Of a DNA stretch of 64,000 bases, positions 44,238 through 54,586 are shown one piece after another. Each line of letters begins with the position of its first letter. Position 1 is the first letter of the stretch. The notes under the pieces were generated by a model, which saw only the letters and a list, made by a program, of their open reading frames with translations, did not search any database and was not told where the DNA came from. Where the stretch lies: assembly GCF_030816855.1 (NCBI RefSeq), contig NZ_JAUSYK010000001.1, positions 1,736,001-1,800,000 of the forward strand, given 5' to 3'. This stretch comes from Arthrobacter sp. B3I4. Its GTDB lineage: Bacteria > Actinomycetota > Actinomycetes > Actinomycetales > Micrococcaceae. Both the position numbers and the translations under genes were made by a program.

Positions 44238-44939
44238 ATGAGCCACACTTCTGCCGAATCTGTCACCAAAAACGAAGAATCAGCCGAGCAGTTCTTCACG
44301 CTCTGGACAGTCTTCAAGCGCTCCGCGGACGTCCTGCGCAGCGGCGACGCCGCCGATGATTTCGAAGCCCTCCTCGGCCGGCTGGCGGAGGACGGCGTCG
44401 TCCACCGCGGCAGCTACGACGTCTCCGCGATGCGCGCCGACGCGGACATCATGGTCTGGCTGCACGGCCCGCGGGCCGAAGCCCTGCAGCGCGCGGTGCG
44501 CGACATCCGGCGCAGTAAGCTCTTCGCCGGCACCGAAATCGCCTGGTCCGCCATGGGCGTGCACCGCGAGGCCGAGTTCGCCAAAAACCACACCCCGGCG
44601 TACTCCCGCGGCGTGGCGCCGGCTGAGTGGCTCTGCGTCTACCCCTTCGTGCGCTCCTACGAGTGGTACCTGCTGCCGGACGCCGAACGCGGGGCCATGC
44701 TTCGTGACCACGGCCTGCTGGGCCGTGACTTCCCGCAGGTTATTTCGAACACCGTCTCCTCCTTCGCGCTCGGCGACTGGGAGTGGATCCTGGGCCTCGA
44801 AGCCCCGGAACTGGTGGACCTCGTGGACCTCATGCGGCACCTGCGCAGCACCGAAGCCCGCCACCACGTCCGCGAGGAAGTTCCGTTCTACACCGGCCGG
44901 CGCGTCAGCGCCGCCGAGGTCGCCGAGGTGCTCGCATGA
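44238..44939 (+). CDS. hemQ: Coprohaem decarboxylase (HemQ/ChdC)
   Basis: A 233-residue member of the chlorite-dismutase-like superfamily that decarboxylates coprohaem to haem b with hydrogen peroxide, the last step of the Gram-positive pathway. Landmarks are FFTLWTVFKRS near residue 18, SAMRADADIMVWLHG near 75, AYSRGVAPAEWLCVYPFVRSYEWYLLP near 120-145 with the conserved Tyr residues, and a C-terminal RHHVREEVPFYTGR. ATG 44238 is chosen over ATG 44160, which lies before the operator. It overlaps hemH by four bases. Confidence 0.95.
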   Translation: MSHTSAESVTKNEESAEQFFTLWTVFKRSADVLRSGDAADDFEALLGRLAEDGVVHRGSYDVSAMRADADIMVWLHGPRAEALQRAVRDIRRSKLFAGTEIAWSAMGVHREAEFAKNHTPAYSRGVAPAEWLCVYPFVRSYEWYLLPDAERGAMLRDHGLLGRDFPQVISNTVSSFALGDWEWILGLEAPELVDLVDLMRHLRSTEARHHVREEVPFYTGRRVSAAEVAEVLA

Positions 44940-46210
44940 GCCCGCTGGATCCCCAGGAGACCCCGGAGGCAGTGACGGACATCAACCCGGTCACCGAAGC
45001 CGGCCGGATGGCCCCCAAGGATTACGACGCCGTGCTGCTCGCCTCGTTCGGCGGCCCTGAAGGCCAGGAAGATGTCATCCCGTTCCTCCGCAACGTCACC
45101 CGCGGCCGCGGCATCCCCGATGAGCGGCTCGAAGAGGTCTCGCACCACTACCGCGCCAACGGCGGCATCAGCCCGATCAACCAGCAGAACCGCGACCTCA
45201 AAGCCTCCCTCGAGGCCGAGCTCGCGGGCCGGGGCATCGGCCTGCCGGTCTTCTGGGGCAACCGCAACTGGGATCCCTACATCCCGCAGACCCTGCAGGA
45301 CATGTACGACGCCGGCCACCGCAAGGTTCTGATGATCACCACCAGCGCGTACTCCTGCTACTCCAGCTGCCGGCAGTACCGCGAAGACATCGGCATGGCA
45401 CTGACCGAAACCGGCCTGGACGGCAAGCTCGAAGTGGACAAGGTCCGCCAGTACTTCGACCACCCCGGCTTTGTCGAGCCCTTCATCGAAGGCACCGCGG
45501 CCGGCCTCGCCGACGTCCGCGCCCAGCTGGAAGCCGCCGGGACCCCGGACGCGCCGCTCCACATCCTCTTCGCCACGCACTCCATCCCGACCCGCGATGC
45601 GGAGGCCGCCGGCCGCTCGGAGGGGGAGCCGCGCCAGTTCGAGCAGGACTCCGCCTACGTCGCCCAGCACCTCGCGACCGGCACCGAGGTCATCCGCCGG
45701 GTGGAAGCCGAAACCGGACTCACCGCACCGTGGTCTCTCGTGTATCAGTCCCGCTCTGGCGCGCCGCAGGTGCCGTGGCTCGAGCCCGACATCAACGACG
45801 CGATTGAAGAACTCGCCGGCCAGGGCGTCAAAGGCGTCGTAATCGTGCCGCTGGGCTTTGTCAGCGACCACATGGAAGTCGTCTGGGACCTCGACACCGA
45901 AGCCCTGGAAACCTGCGGCAAGCTGGGCCTGGCCGCCACCCGCGTACCCACGCCGGGAACGCACCGGAAATTCGTCGCCGGGATCGCGGACCTGATCAGC
46001 GAGCGGACCAGGTCGAACAACATCGCCGACCGGCCGCACCTGACCAAGCTTGGACCCTGGTACGACGTCTGCCGGCCGGGCTGCTGCGCGAACTTCCGCG
46101 GCGAGAAGCCCACGATCGCCGGCGCGGACACCCGTGTCGGGACCGGGCACGACCCGTACCCGGCCGGGGTCGAGGCTGTTGCCGCTGCCGACGGACAGGC
46201 CGCGCTGTGA
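44936..46210 (+). CDS. hemH: Coproporphyrin ferrochelatase (HemH/CpfC)
   Basis: A 424-residue ferrochelatase that inserts Fe2+ into coproporphyrin III. Visible motifs are LLASFGGPEGQEDVIPFLRNVTRGRGIP near residue 28, GGISPINQQNRDLKASLEAEL, the metal-site His in LFATHSIPTRDA, VYQSRSGAPQVPWLEPD, and IVPLGFVSDHMEVVWDLD. The C-terminal 60 residues include CRPGCCANF, the Cys-rich segment that carries a [2Fe-2S] cluster in many actinobacterial enzymes. ATGA overlap with hemQ. Confidence 0.95.
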   Translation: MSPLDPQETPEAVTDINPVTEAGRMAPKDYDAVLLASFGGPEGQEDVIPFLRNVTRGRGIPDERLEEVSHHYRANGGISPINQQNRDLKASLEAELAGRGIGLPVFWGNRNWDPYIPQTLQDMYDAGHRKVLMITTSAYSCYSSCRQYREDIGMALTETGLDGKLEVDKVRQYFDHPGFVEPFIEGTAAGLADVRAQLEAAGTPDAPLHILFATHSIPTRDAEAAGRSEGEPRQFEQDSAYVAQHLATGTEVIRRVEAETGLTAPWSLVYQSRSGAPQVPWLEPDINDAIEELAGQGVKGVVIVPLGFVSDHMEVVWDLDTEALETCGKLGLAATRVPTPGTHRKFVAGIADLISERTRSNNIADRPHLTKLGPWYDVCRPGCCANFRGEKPTIAGADTRVGTGHDPYPAGVEAVAAADGQAAL

Positions 46211-47205
46211 CCATCCGGATCGGCACCCGGGCCAGCAAACTCGCCCTCACCCAGACCCAGCAGACCGCGGACCAATTGGCCGCCGTCGGCGGTTTCCCGG
46301 TGGAACTCGTGCACGTCCGCACCGACGGCGACATCCTCACCGGCTCACTTTCCCAGATGGGCGGCACCGGAGTCTTCGTGGCGGCGCTGCGTGATGCCCT
46401 GCTCCGGGACGTCTGCGACGTCGCCGTCCACTCGCTCAAGGACCTGCCCACCGGTGCCGCCCTTGGCCTGACGCTCGCAGCGACGCCGAAGCGCGTGGAC
46501 GTGCGCGACGTACTCTGCGCCCGGGACGGGCTCAAACTCGCCGACCTGCCGGCCGGCGCCACTGTGGGCACCGGTTCCCCGCGGCGTGCCGCCCAGTTGC
46601 GTGCAGCCCGCCCCGACCTGGTCATCCGCGACATCCGCGGCAACGTCGACACCCGCCTCGGCCGCGTGCCGGGCCTGCCGGGCAACGCGGACAGTGCCGT
46701 CGTGGAAGGAAAACCCGGCGACCTCGACGCCGTCGTGCTCGCCGCCGCCGGCCTGCACCGGATCGGCAGGCTCGACGCGGTCACCGAGTTCCTGGAAACC
46801 GACGTGATGCTCCCCGCGGCCGGGCAGGGCTCGCTCGCAATCGAATGCCGCACCGCCGATGCGCCCCGCAAGGCCGGATCCACCGAGGGCTCGCAGGGCG
46901 TACTGGCCCAGGCGCTGGCAGCCCTGGATGATCCTGACACCAGGCTGGCGGTCACCGCCGAACGCGCCCTCCTGGCTAGGCTCGAAGCCGGTTGCGCGGC
47001 CCCGGTCGGCGCCTACGCCTACCGCAAGGGCAGCATGCTGCACCTCGAGGCAGTCGTCTGCGCCGTGGACGGCACCGCAACTGTCCGCGACAAGAAAGCC
47101 ACCGACGGACTGACCGAAGCCGGTGCCACGCTGCTGGGAATTGAGCTTGCCGAAGCGTTGCTCGCGGCAGGCGCGGCCGACATCGCCGACCTGGCCGCTT
47201 CCTGA
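46207..47205 (+). CDS. hemC: Porphobilinogen deaminase (hydroxymethylbilane synthase)
   Basis: A 332-residue enzyme polymerising four porphobilinogens to hydroxymethylbilane. RIGTRASKLALTQTQQ at the N-terminus, HSLKDLPTG, GTGSPRRAAQLRAARPDLVIRDIRGNVDTRLG and the dipyrromethane-cofactor cysteine in LEAGCAAPVGAYA near residue 260 are all present. GTG start overlaps hemH stop by four bases (GTGA). Confidence 0.95.
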   Translation: MTIRIGTRASKLALTQTQQTADQLAAVGGFPVELVHVRTDGDILTGSLSQMGGTGVFVAALRDALLRDVCDVAVHSLKDLPTGAALGLTLAATPKRVDVRDVLCARDGLKLADLPAGATVGTGSPRRAAQLRAARPDLVIRDIRGNVDTRLGRVPGLPGNADSAVVEGKPGDLDAVVLAAAGLHRIGRLDAVTEFLETDVMLPAAGQGSLAIECRTADAPRKAGSTEGSQGVLAQALAALDDPDTRLAVTAERALLARLEAGCAAPVGAYAYRKGSMLHLEAVVCAVDGTATVRDKKATDGLTEAGATLLGIELAEALLAAGAADIADLAAS

Positions 47206-47224
47206 GCCGGGGTACGCCAGCCTG

Positions 47225-48130
47225 ATGGGACGCCGCAGCGCACACCTCCGGCCGGACGGGGACGCCGGGCCCAGGGTGCTCGAAGGCGCCCGGGTGCTGG
47301 TCACCCGCAGCCCGGAGCGGGCCGGGGCGCTGGTGTCCGCGCTGCGTGAGACCGGCGCCGAGCCGCTGCTGCTGCCGCTCATCGACTTCGAACGCGCCTC
47401 GGACCAGCATTCACTCGATGTGGCCTTCGACGCCCTCGGCGCCGGAGCCTACTCCTGGCTCGTTATCAGCAGTGTCACCACGGTCCAGGTCCTCCAGGGG
47501 ATGGCGGCCGATCGCGGCGCTGCCCTCAGTGCCTGGCTGCCCGGCAACCTCCAGGTGGCAGCAATCGGCCCGTCGACGCGCCGGGCACTGGAAGGCCTGG
47601 ACATCGCCGTGGACCTCGCCCCGGCTGGTCAGCAGTCCGGAGCCGGGCTGCTGGACATCTGGCCGGAGGGCCCGGGCAGCGTGCTGCTTCCGCAGGCCGA
47701 CATCGCCGACCCGCGGCTGCGCCGGGGACTGGCGGCCCGCGGCGCCTGGGTGCAGGCGGTCACCGCCTACCGGACCGTGGACTACCCTGCGGACCCGGAC
47801 CGAAGCCTGGCCGGACTGTTCCCCCCGGACGAGCACGGCGCCCCCGTGCTGACCCCGGCCGACGCGAAGGTGGCCCTCGACGCCGGCGAACTGCACGCCA
47901 TCGTCGCCGCCTCCCCGAGCGCCGCCCGGCGCGTCTGCTCAGCCCTGGCACCGCTGGGCCCCTGCCGCCTTGTCGCGATCGGACGGTCAACGGAGGCCGA
48001 GGCCCGGGGTCTGGGCCTCGTCGTCGCCGCGGTCGCCGACGAACCCACCCCTTCCGGCCTTGTCGCGGCCGTTATCGAGGCCCTGGATCCAGGGCACCCC
48101 CACTCCACCCCGCCCACCCGCAGACTGTGA
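47225..48130 (+). CDS. hemD: Uroporphyrinogen-III synthase
   Basis: A 301-residue HemD that cyclises hydroxymethylbilane with ring-D inversion. The family is poorly conserved; [36 protein letters not shown] at the N-terminus, [61 protein letters not shown] and [12 protein letters not shown] fit well. ATG 47225 is 19 bases after hemC. Position between hemC and hemB supports the assignment. Confidence 0.92.
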   Translation: MGRRSAHLRPDGDAGPRVLEGARVLVTRSPERAGALVSALRETGAEPLLLPLIDFERASDQHSLDVAFDALGAGAYSWLVISSVTTVQVLQGMAADRGAALSAWLPGNLQVAAIGPSTRRALEGLDIAVDLAPAGQQSGAGLLDIWPEGPGSVLLPQADIADPRLRRGLAARGAWVQAVTAYRTVDYPADPDRSLAGLFPPDEHGAPVLTPADAKVALDAGELHAIVAASPSAARRVCSALAPLGPCRLVAIGRSTEAEARGLGLVVAAVADEPTPSGLVAAVIEALDPGHPHSTPPTRRL

Positions 48131-48140
48131 AGGACCAGAC

Positions 48141-49121
48141 ATGAGCTTCCCGACCCACCGCCCCCGCCGGCTCCGCACCACCCCCGCGATGCGGCGCCTC
48201 ACTGCCGAATACCGGCTCTCCCCGGCAGAACTGATCCTGCCCGCATTCATCCGCGAGGGCCTCTCGGAACCAAACCCGATCGACTCGATGCCCGGCGTGC
48301 AGCAGCACACCACCGACTCGCTCAAACGTGCCGCCGCGGAGGCCGTACAGCTGGGCGTCGGCGGCATCATGCTCTTCGGCGTTCCGGCCCAGCGGGACGC
48401 CCGCGGCACAGCCTCGCTGGACCCGGACGGCGTGCTGAACAAGGCCATCCGCGATGTGAAAGCAGAAGTCGGCGACGAGCTGGTCATCATGAGCGACGTC
48501 TGCCTCGACGAGTTCACCGACCACGGCCACTGCGGCGTCCTGGATGCGCACGGTTACGTGGACAACGACGCGACCCTCGAGATCTACGGGCAGATGGCCG
48601 TCGCACAGGCCGAGGCCGGCGCCCATGTCCTCGGCCCGTCCGGAATGATGGACGGTCAAATCGCCGTGATCCGCCAGGCCCTTGAACAGGCCGGGCACGC
48701 CAACACCGCCGTCGTGGCCTACGCCGCCAAGTACGCCTCCGCCTTCTACGGCCCGTTCCGTGAAGCGGTGGATTCGCAACTCACCGGGGACCGGCGCACC
48801 TACCAGATGGACGGCGCCAACCGCCGTGAAGCGATCCTCGAGGTGGAACTGGACCTCGAGGAAGGCGCCGACATGGTGATGGTCAAGCCGGCCATGAGCT
48901 ACCTCGACATCCTCGCCGACGTCGCCGCGATGAGCCCGGTGCCGGTGGCCGCCTACCAGATCTCCGGGGAGTACTCGATGATCGAAGCTGCCGCTGCGAA
49001 CGTCTGGATCGACCGCCGCGCAGCCATCACCGAATCCGTGCTGGGCATCAAGCGGGCAGGTGCCAACATGGTCCTGACCTACTGGGCGAGCGAACTCGCC
49101 GGCTGGCTGAAGGAATCCTGA
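48141..49121 (+). CDS. hemB: Delta-aminolevulinic acid dehydratase (porphobilinogen synthase)
   Basis: A 326-residue enzyme condensing two aminolevulinates. The two Schiff-base lysines lie in [14 protein letters not shown] and [13 protein letters not shown]. The metal-site segment reads [17 protein letters not shown]: of the three zinc cysteines in the classical motif the middle one is Asp, so metal preference is mixed between the Zn and Mg types, as I recall for actinobacterial HemB. AAGGA lies six bases before the ATG. The stop overlaps the LLM gene start by one base. Confidence 0.95.
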   Translation: MSFPTHRPRRLRTTPAMRRLTAEYRLSPAELILPAFIREGLSEPNPIDSMPGVQQHTTDSLKRAAAEAVQLGVGGIMLFGVPAQRDARGTASLDPDGVLNKAIRDVKAEVGDELVIMSDVCLDEFTDHGHCGVLDAHGYVDNDATLEIYGQMAVAQAEAGAHVLGPSGMMDGQIAVIRQALEQAGHANTAVVAYAAKYASAFYGPFREAVDSQLTGDRRTYQMDGANRREAILEVELDLEEGADMVMVKPAMSYLDILADVAAMSPVPVAAYQISGEYSMIEAAAANVWIDRRAAITESVLGIKRAGANMVLTYWASELAGWLKES

Positions 49122-50248
49122 TGACGCGCCCGCCGGTACCCGACCCGGCGTCCGCGCCCAACCCCACCGCCCCGGTGGGACAGGACCGCATCCTCCTGGG
49201 CCTGAACACCTTCGGCGACGTCGGCGTATTCCCGGACGGGCACCCGGTTCCGCACGCCCAGGTGCTGCGCCAACTGTTGGAACAGGCTGAGTTGGCGGAC
49301 CAGGTGGGACTGCACGCCTTCGGGGTGGGGGAGCATCATAGGCGCGACTTCGCCGTCTCCGCGCCCGAGGTCTTCCTTGCCGCCGCGGCCGCGCGGACCA
49401 GGAATATCCGCCTCGGCTCCGCTGTCACCGTGCTCAGCTCCGATGACCCCATCCGGGTCTTCCAGCGTTTCGCCACCGTCGACGCGCTCTCCAACGGCCG
49501 TGCCGAAGTCATGCTGGGCCGCGGATCCTTCGTGGAATCCTTTCCGCTGTTCGGCCTGGACCTGGCCGACTACGAGGTGCTGTTCGAGGAGAAGCTCGAG
49601 CTGTTCGACAAGGTCCGGACCCAGAAGCCGGTCAAGTGGGAGGGCAGGACGCGCCCGGCAATTAACGGGCTCAGCGTCTACCCGCCGTTGGAACACCACC
49701 TGCTGCCGGCCTGGATCGGCGTCGGCGGAACCCCCGAATCCGTGCTGCGCTGCGCCGAGTACGGTTATCCGATCATCTTTGCCATAATCGGCGGCCAGCC
49801 GCGGTCCTTTGCCCCGCTGGCCGGGCTCTACCGGGAGGCCATGAGCAAATACGACCACCCGATGCAACAAATGGCCACCCACTCGCCGGGCCACGTCGCG
49901 GCGTCGGACGAGGAGGCGCGCGAAGGGTTCTTCCCGCATTGGATCGGCCAGCGCAACCAACTCGGCGCCGAGCGCGGCTGGGGCCCGGGCAGCCGCGCCG
50001 AGTTCGATTACCTGTGCAGCCCCGAGGGCGCGCTTTACGTCGGTTCGCCGGAGACTGTCGCGGCCAAGATCGCCCTGCTCAAGCAAAACCTGGGCGTGGA
50101 CCGCTTCGACCTGAAGTACAGCAACGGCACACTGCCGCACGCGGCCATGATGCGCTCCATCGAGCTCTTCGGCACCGAGGTGGCGCCGCGCGTGGACGCC
50201 CTGATCGCCGGTCCGCGGACGGCACCCGACCAGCACCTGAAAGAATAG
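49121..50248 (+). CDS. LLM-class flavin-dependent oxidoreductase
   Basis: A 375-residue luciferase-like monooxygenase-fold protein. The opening [58 protein letters not shown] and [17 protein letters not shown] are typical of a family with F420- or FMN-dependent members. It is translationally coupled to hemB (TGATG) and followed five bases later by hemL, so it is embedded in the haem operon. A role linked to tetrapyrroles is suggested only by context. Substrate and cofactor are unknown. Confidence 0.87.
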   Translation: MTRPPVPDPASAPNPTAPVGQDRILLGLNTFGDVGVFPDGHPVPHAQVLRQLLEQAELADQVGLHAFGVGEHHRRDFAVSAPEVFLAAAAARTRNIRLGSAVTVLSSDDPIRVFQRFATVDALSNGRAEVMLGRGSFVESFPLFGLDLADYEVLFEEKLELFDKVRTQKPVKWEGRTRPAINGLSVYPPLEHHLLPAWIGVGGTPESVLRCAEYGYPIIFAIIGGQPRSFAPLAGLYREAMSKYDHPMQQMATHSPGHVAASDEEAREGFFPHWIGQRNQLGAERGWGPGSRAEFDYLCSPEGALYVGSPETVAAKIALLKQNLGVDRFDLKYSNGTLPHAAMMRSIELFGTEVAPRVDALIAGPRTAPDQHLKE

Positions 50249-50253
50249 GACCC

Positions 50254-51585
50254 ATGACTTCCAGCCACCCTCGCAACGAGGAACTTTTCGACCGCGCCCG
50301 CCGGCTGATGCCGGGCGGCGTTAACTCGCCGGTCCGTGCCTTCGGCTCCGTGGGCGGAACACCGCGCTTCATGGTCTCCGCCAAGGGCCCGTACTTGACC
50401 GACGCCGACGGCGCCGAGTACGTCGACCTGGTCTGCTCCTGGGGGCCGGCCCTGCTGGGCCACGCCCACCCGGCTGTGCTCGCGGCCGTCCACGCCGCCG
50501 TCGACCGCGGGCTCTCCTTCGGCGCCTCCACCCCGGACGAGGCCAACCTTGCCGCGCTCGTCCAGGAACGCGTCCCCGCGGCAGAACGGGTCCGGATGGT
50601 TTCCACCGGCACGGAAGCGACTATGACTGCCATCCGGCTGGCGCGCGGCTACACCGGGCGTGACCTGGTGATCAAATTCGCCGGCTGCTACCACGGCCAC
50701 CTCGACGGGCTCCTCGCCGCCGCCGGTTCCGGCCTGGCAACGCTCGCGCTGCCCGGCTCCGCCGGTGTCACCGCTGCCACCGCCGCCGAAACCCTGGTGC
50801 TGCCCTACAACGACCTCGCCGCCGTCGAGGCCGCCTTCGCCAAGCACGGTGCGAACATCGCTGCGGTCATCACCGAGGCCGCTCCGGCCAACATGGGCGT
50901 GGTCACCCCGGGTGAAGGGTTCAACGCCGGCCTGGCCCGGATCACCCGCGACCACGGTGCCCTGCTGATCCTAGATGAGGTCCTTACCGGCTTCCGCACC
51001 GGCTACTCGGGATACTGGGGTCTGACCGGCGGGGCGGCCAACGCCGCAGAACCCTGGGCGCCGGACCTCCTGACGTTCGGAAAGGTCATCGGCGGCGGCA
51101 TGCCGACGGCGGCCCTCGGCGGGCGGGCCGATGTGATGGACTACCTGGCGCCGGTGGGTCCGGTCTACCAGGCGGGCACACTGTCCGGGAACCCGGTGGC
51201 GATGGCGGCCGGCGTCGCGACCCTCACCCACGCCACCGAAGAGGTGTACTCCTTCGTGGACGCCCGTTCGCTGGAGCTCTCCGGCGCGCTGTCCTCGGCG
51301 CTGGCCGAAGCCGGGGTGGATCACTCGATCCAGCGCGCCGGGAACCTGTTCTCGGTGGCTTTCGGCACGTCGGCCCGCGGCGTGCACAACTACGACGACG
51401 CGCAGGGCCAGGAAGCTTTCCGCTACGCGCCGTTCTTCCACTCGATGCTGGACTCCGGCGTGTACCTGCCGCCGTCGGTGTTTGAAGCCTGGTTCCTCTC
51501 CGCAGCGCACGACGACGACGCGATGAACCGGATCTTCGACGCTCTGCCGGCCGCCGCCAAGGCTGCCGCCGCAGCCACCGCGTAG
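50254..51585 (+). CDS. hemL: Glutamate-1-semialdehyde 2,1-aminomutase
   Basis: A 443-residue PLP enzyme making 5-aminolevulinate from glutamate-1-semialdehyde. [29 protein letters not shown] is the family N-terminus; [20 protein letters not shown] and the PLP lysine in [17 protein letters not shown] near residue 275 are present. The ATG is at 50254 with AGGA just upstream. Last gene of the haem operon, ended by a long hairpin shared with convergent metQ. Confidence 0.95.
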   Translation: MTSSHPRNEELFDRARRLMPGGVNSPVRAFGSVGGTPRFMVSAKGPYLTDADGAEYVDLVCSWGPALLGHAHPAVLAAVHAAVDRGLSFGASTPDEANLAALVQERVPAAERVRMVSTGTEATMTAIRLARGYTGRDLVIKFAGCYHGHLDGLLAAAGSGLATLALPGSAGVTAATAAETLVLPYNDLAAVEAAFAKHGANIAAVITEAAPANMGVVTPGEGFNAGLARITRDHGALLILDEVLTGFRTGYSGYWGLTGGAANAAEPWAPDLLTFGKVIGGGMPTAALGGRADVMDYLAPVGPVYQAGTLSGNPVAMAAGVATLTHATEEVYSFVDARSLELSGALSSALAEAGVDHSIQRAGNLFSVAFGTSARGVHNYDDAQGQEAFRYAPFFHSMLDSGVYLPPSVFEAWFLSAAHDDDAMNRIFDALPAAAKAAAAATA

Positions 51586-51605
51586 GCGCGAGCCAACCGG
51601 CGCCT

Positions 51606-51658
51606 GGGTTAAACACTTTCGGCACCCGCCGTGGCGGGTGCCGAAAGTGCTTTAACCC
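51606..51658. terminator. Bidirectional terminator between hemL and metQ
   Basis: A 25-bp near-perfect stem (51606-51630 and 51633-51658, one bulged base) with a 2-base gap, between convergent stops. AAA/TTT steps near the base provide short U-runs each way. Confidence 0.85.
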
Positions 51659-51662
51659 TGGT

Positions 51663-52505
51663 TTAGAAGGCCGGAGTCACGTCGCCGTTGGGCCATTCCT
51701 TCTGGATGAAGGCTTTGACCTCGGGGGAGTGGAGCAGCTCGTCGAGTTTCTTGATCCGAGCGTCGTCCTTGGAGTCCTCACGCCAGGCGAGGAAGTTCGC
51801 GTAGGGGTTGTTGTCCACTGATTCCACTGCAAGGGCGTTCTTGGTGCTCAGGCCGGCCTTGAGGATGAAGTTGCCGTTGATGAGGGCCAGGTCCACCGAG
51901 GGGTCCTTCAGGTCATTGATCAGCAGCTCCGGCTGGTTCTCAGAGAACTTCAGCTTCTTCGGGTTCTGGGCGTCGCTGAGCGTCAGCACGGAGGTGTCGT
52001 CTTTGATGTCCTTGAGCAGGCCTGAGACCTGGAGGACCTTCAAAGCGCGTACCTGGTTCGACGGGTCGTTCGTGATCGCAACCTTAGCGCCGTCCTTGAC
52101 GTCCTTGATGTTCTTGACCTTTTCCGAGAACGCGGCGTACGGCTCGATGTGAACGCCTTCACCGTGGCCGAACTTGTACCCCTTGGTCTTCACCTGGTCC
52201 TCAAACCAGGGCAGGTGCTGGTAGAAGTTGGCGTCGAGGGATCCATCGCTGAGCGCTGTGTTGGGCGTCTGGTAATCCTCGATTTCCTTGATGTCCAGCT
52301 TGAGGCCGGCCTTCGGAGCGAGCTCCTGGTTGACGAACTCGAGGATCTTGGCGTGCGGAACCGGGCTGGCGCCGACTTTAAGGGTGGCGGGCTTGGCCGG
52401 GTCCAGGGTCGTGACCTGGGCGCTGGGGGTGGACGAACCACCGCAAGCCGTCAGCGCCAGGGCAGTGACAATGCCGGTGGCCAGGAGGGAGAGTGACTTA
52501 CGCAT
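51663..52505 (-). CDS. metQ: Methionine ABC transporter substrate-binding lipoprotein
   Basis: A 280-residue NlpA/MetQ lipoprotein. ATG 52505 is chosen because AAAGGAA lies nine bases upstream; a TTG at 52523 overlaps that site. The signal peptide ends in the lipobox LTAC near residue 22. TLKVGASPVPHAKILEFV, AFSEKVKNIKDVKDGAKVAITNDPSNQVRALKVL, LALINGNFILKAGL and the DNNPYANFLAWRED segment are typical. It captures D/L-methionine for MetNI. Last gene of the met operon. Confidence 0.93.
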   Translation of the reverse strand: MRKSLSLLATGIVTALALTACGGSSTPSAQVTTLDPAKPATLKVGASPVPHAKILEFVNQELAPKAGLKLDIKEIEDYQTPNTALSDGSLDANFYQHLPWFEDQVKTKGYKFGHGEGVHIEPYAAFSEKVKNIKDVKDGAKVAITNDPSNQVRALKVLQVSGLLKDIKDDTSVLTLSDAQNPKKLKFSENQPELLINDLKDPSVDLALINGNFILKAGLSTKNALAVESVDNNPYANFLAWREDSKDDARIKKLDELLHSPEVKAFIQKEWPNGDVTPAF

Positions 52506-52608
52506 CGGATGCGTTCCTTTCAAGAGAGGCGGAAGCCACGGCCGTGCCGTGGTCCGCGCAGATGCAGAGGGCGGCTACCCGCTGCAAGGCTGTGAGGGGT
52601 GTCCGGGG

Positions 52609-53280
52609 CTAGCGGTGGTCGAGGCTGCGCGAGATCCGCTCGCCCGCCAGCTGAATGACTTGGACGAGGACGACGATCAGAACGATGGTGACGATCATGA
52701 CTGTGACGTCGAAGCGCTGGAAGCCGTAGTTGTAGGCCAGCTTGCCCAGCCCGCCGCCGCCGACCAGGCCGGCCATTGCGGAGTAGCCCACCAGCGTCAC
52801 CACCGTGGTGGTCGCGGCTGCGACGAGAGCCGGAAGGGATTCTCGCAACATCACCTTGCTGATGACCTGCATGTTCGTCGATCCCATCACCTGAGCGGCA
52901 TCGATCTTGCCGTGGTGCACGTCGCGCAGGCATGACTCCACGAGGCGGGCAAAGAAGGGGATGGTGCCGATGGATAGTGACACGGAGGCGGCGATCGGTC
53001 CCAGGCTGGTTCCCGTCAGCGCGCGCGCCAGCGGGATAAGGGCCACCATCAAGATCGCGAAGGGAATGGACCGGGTGATGTTGACGATGACATCGCTGAG
53101 GATCCGGTTGGTGACGGGCATGGGGCGCAACCCGCCAGGTGCCGTGACGTGGAGGAAGACGCCCAGGGGCAGGCCGATCAGCACGGTGAAGAAAGCCGAG
53201 ATTCCAACCATCTGCAGCGTCTCCACGATCGCTTCGGGAAGGGCTTTGGCCAGCACGGGGTTGCCGAAAAGGTCATTCAT
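52609..53280 (-). CDS. metI: Methionine ABC transporter permease
   Basis: A 223-residue permease with five membrane helices. EAIVETLQMVGISAFFTVLIGLPLG at the N-terminus and the ATPase-contact loop around AAQVMGSTNMQVISKVMLRESLPAL near residue 140 are MetI-like. The start overlaps the metN stop by one base (TAATG). Confidence 0.93.
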   Translation of the reverse strand: MNDLFGNPVLAKALPEAIVETLQMVGISAFFTVLIGLPLGVFLHVTAPGGLRPMPVTNRILSDVIVNITRSIPFAILMVALIPLARALTGTSLGPIAASVSLSIGTIPFFARLVESCLRDVHHGKIDAAQVMGSTNMQVISKVMLRESLPALVAAATTTVVTLVGYSAMAGLVGGGGLGKLAYNYGFQRFDVTVMIVTIVLIVVLVQVIQLAGERISRSLDHR

Positions 53281-54305
53281 TAAAGTGCTCCTTCTTCCGC
53301 CGGGGCGGCGACCGCAGGCGCGTGTTTGGCGCTGATGCCGCGCTCGTGAAGGTAGCGCAACACGGCCTCGGAATCGGCGCTCTCGGCGAGCTGGACGCGA
53401 AGGTGGCCGAACTGCTGGCCACCGAGCGTCTCGACGCTGCCGGCCAGTACATTGAGGTCCAGATCGAAGTGCCGGGCGACTCCGGTCAGCACCGGTTCCC
53501 TGGCGCTTTCGCCGGAGAAGAGAAGTTCCAGGACCGGTCCCCGCTGCAGTGCCCCGTGCAGGGGTTCCGACGGCGGCAGCGGGAGCAGGGCCCGGGCGAG
53601 CTTTCCGTCCAGTGCACCCGCGACGTCCTGCAGTGCACCGTGCTCGATGATGCGTCCCCTGGATAGCAGCGAGACGGAGTCGCAGACGCGCTTCACCACG
53701 TTCATTTCGTGGGTGATGATCAGCACGGTCAGCTGCAGCCGGCGTGTCAGGTCCTTGATCAAATCTAGGATCTCTTCGGTGGTGGCAGGGTCCAGCGCCG
53801 AGGTCGGCTCGTCGCATAGCAGGACCTCGGGATCCGAGGCCAGTGCCCGGGCGATACCTACCCGTTGGCGCTGGCCGCCGGAGAGCTGGGACGGGTAAGC
53901 ATTCTCAAACCCTTCAAGCCCGACCAGTTTCAACAGTTCTGCCACCCTGGTCCGGGTCTTTTCCTTGGGCGTTTTCACAAGTTCCAGCGGGTGCGCGACG
54001 TTGCCTGCCGCTGTCCGCGCATCCATCAGGTTAGCGTGCTGGAAGACCATGCCGATGCGCCGCCGCGCTGCCCGGATCTGCGAGTCGCGAACGGAACTCA
54101 GCTCCGTGCCGTCGATGCTGACCGAGCCGGAAGTGGGGCGGTCCAGCAGCGTCAGGCAGCGTACCAGGGTGGACTTGCCCGCCCCGGAGTGTCCGATGAT
54201 GCCGTGGATCGAGCCTTTGGGCACCGAAAGCGTGACGCCGTCCAGTGCCACGACTTCCTTTCGACCCTGCCGGTAGACCTTTCGGAGGTCGGTAACTGTG
54301 ATCAT
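53280..54305 (-). CDS. metN: Methionine ABC transporter ATP-binding protein
   Basis: A 341-residue ATPase. Walker A is GHSGAGKSTLVR near residue 38, the signature LSGGQRQRVGIARALA, Walker [13 protein letters not shown], and the switch IITHEMNVV. The C-terminal 95 residues match the NIL/ACT-like domain that senses methionine and inhibits transport in MetN (LNVLAGSVETLGGQQFGHLRVQL). First gene of metNIQ. Confidence 0.94.
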   Translation of the reverse strand: MITVTDLRKVYRQGRKEVVALDGVTLSVPKGSIHGIIGHSGAGKSTLVRCLTLLDRPTSGSVSIDGTELSSVRDSQIRAARRRIGMVFQHANLMDARTAAGNVAHPLELVKTPKEKTRTRVAELLKLVGLEGFENAYPSQLSGGQRQRVGIARALASDPEVLLCDEPTSALDPATTEEILDLIKDLTRRLQLTVLIITHEMNVVKRVCDSVSLLSRGRIIEHGALQDVAGALDGKLARALLPLPPSEPLHGALQRGPVLELLFSGESAREPVLTGVARHFDLDLNVLAGSVETLGGQQFGHLRVQLAESADSEAVLRYLHERGISAKHAPAVAAPAEEGAL

Positions 54306-54586
54306 TTATCCCTTGACGGTTGCGGTGTGGGCGCGGCATATCGTGCCCGTAGCTGAACTTAATTATCTCAGCGGGGCGGAGCAGCATCCACCTGCGAATC
54401 TGGTTCGTCACAAAGGGAATATTGGCGCAGGAAATTCAGTGGGCGCAGTAAACGTCGGGACACGGCATGGCGAGCAGCAACCCCAGCGGAATAAGAGACG
54501 CGACCTGAATAGCCTGTTACTGAGTGATCCGGCTGTGATCTCGGTCCCAGCACGATTGCCGTTGCTTCGGGCAGCTCTCCGAGCGG
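54306..54586. other. 281-bp intergenic region upstream of metN
   Basis: No convincing gene. It contains an imperfect palindrome CTGAACTTAATTATCTCAG at 54353-54371 in an AT-rich patch about 50 bp upstream of the metN ATG, possibly promoter or operator. No S-box/SAM riboswitch core or other known aptamer was recognised. The distal part (54420-54586) shows nothing I can support. Confidence 0.5.

Noticed and set aside
54353..54371. Palindrome upstream of metN as a methionine-repressor site
   Set aside because: Only about two thirds of positions are symmetric and it does not match the McbR or MetJ boxes I know, so it is noted only as a possible site.
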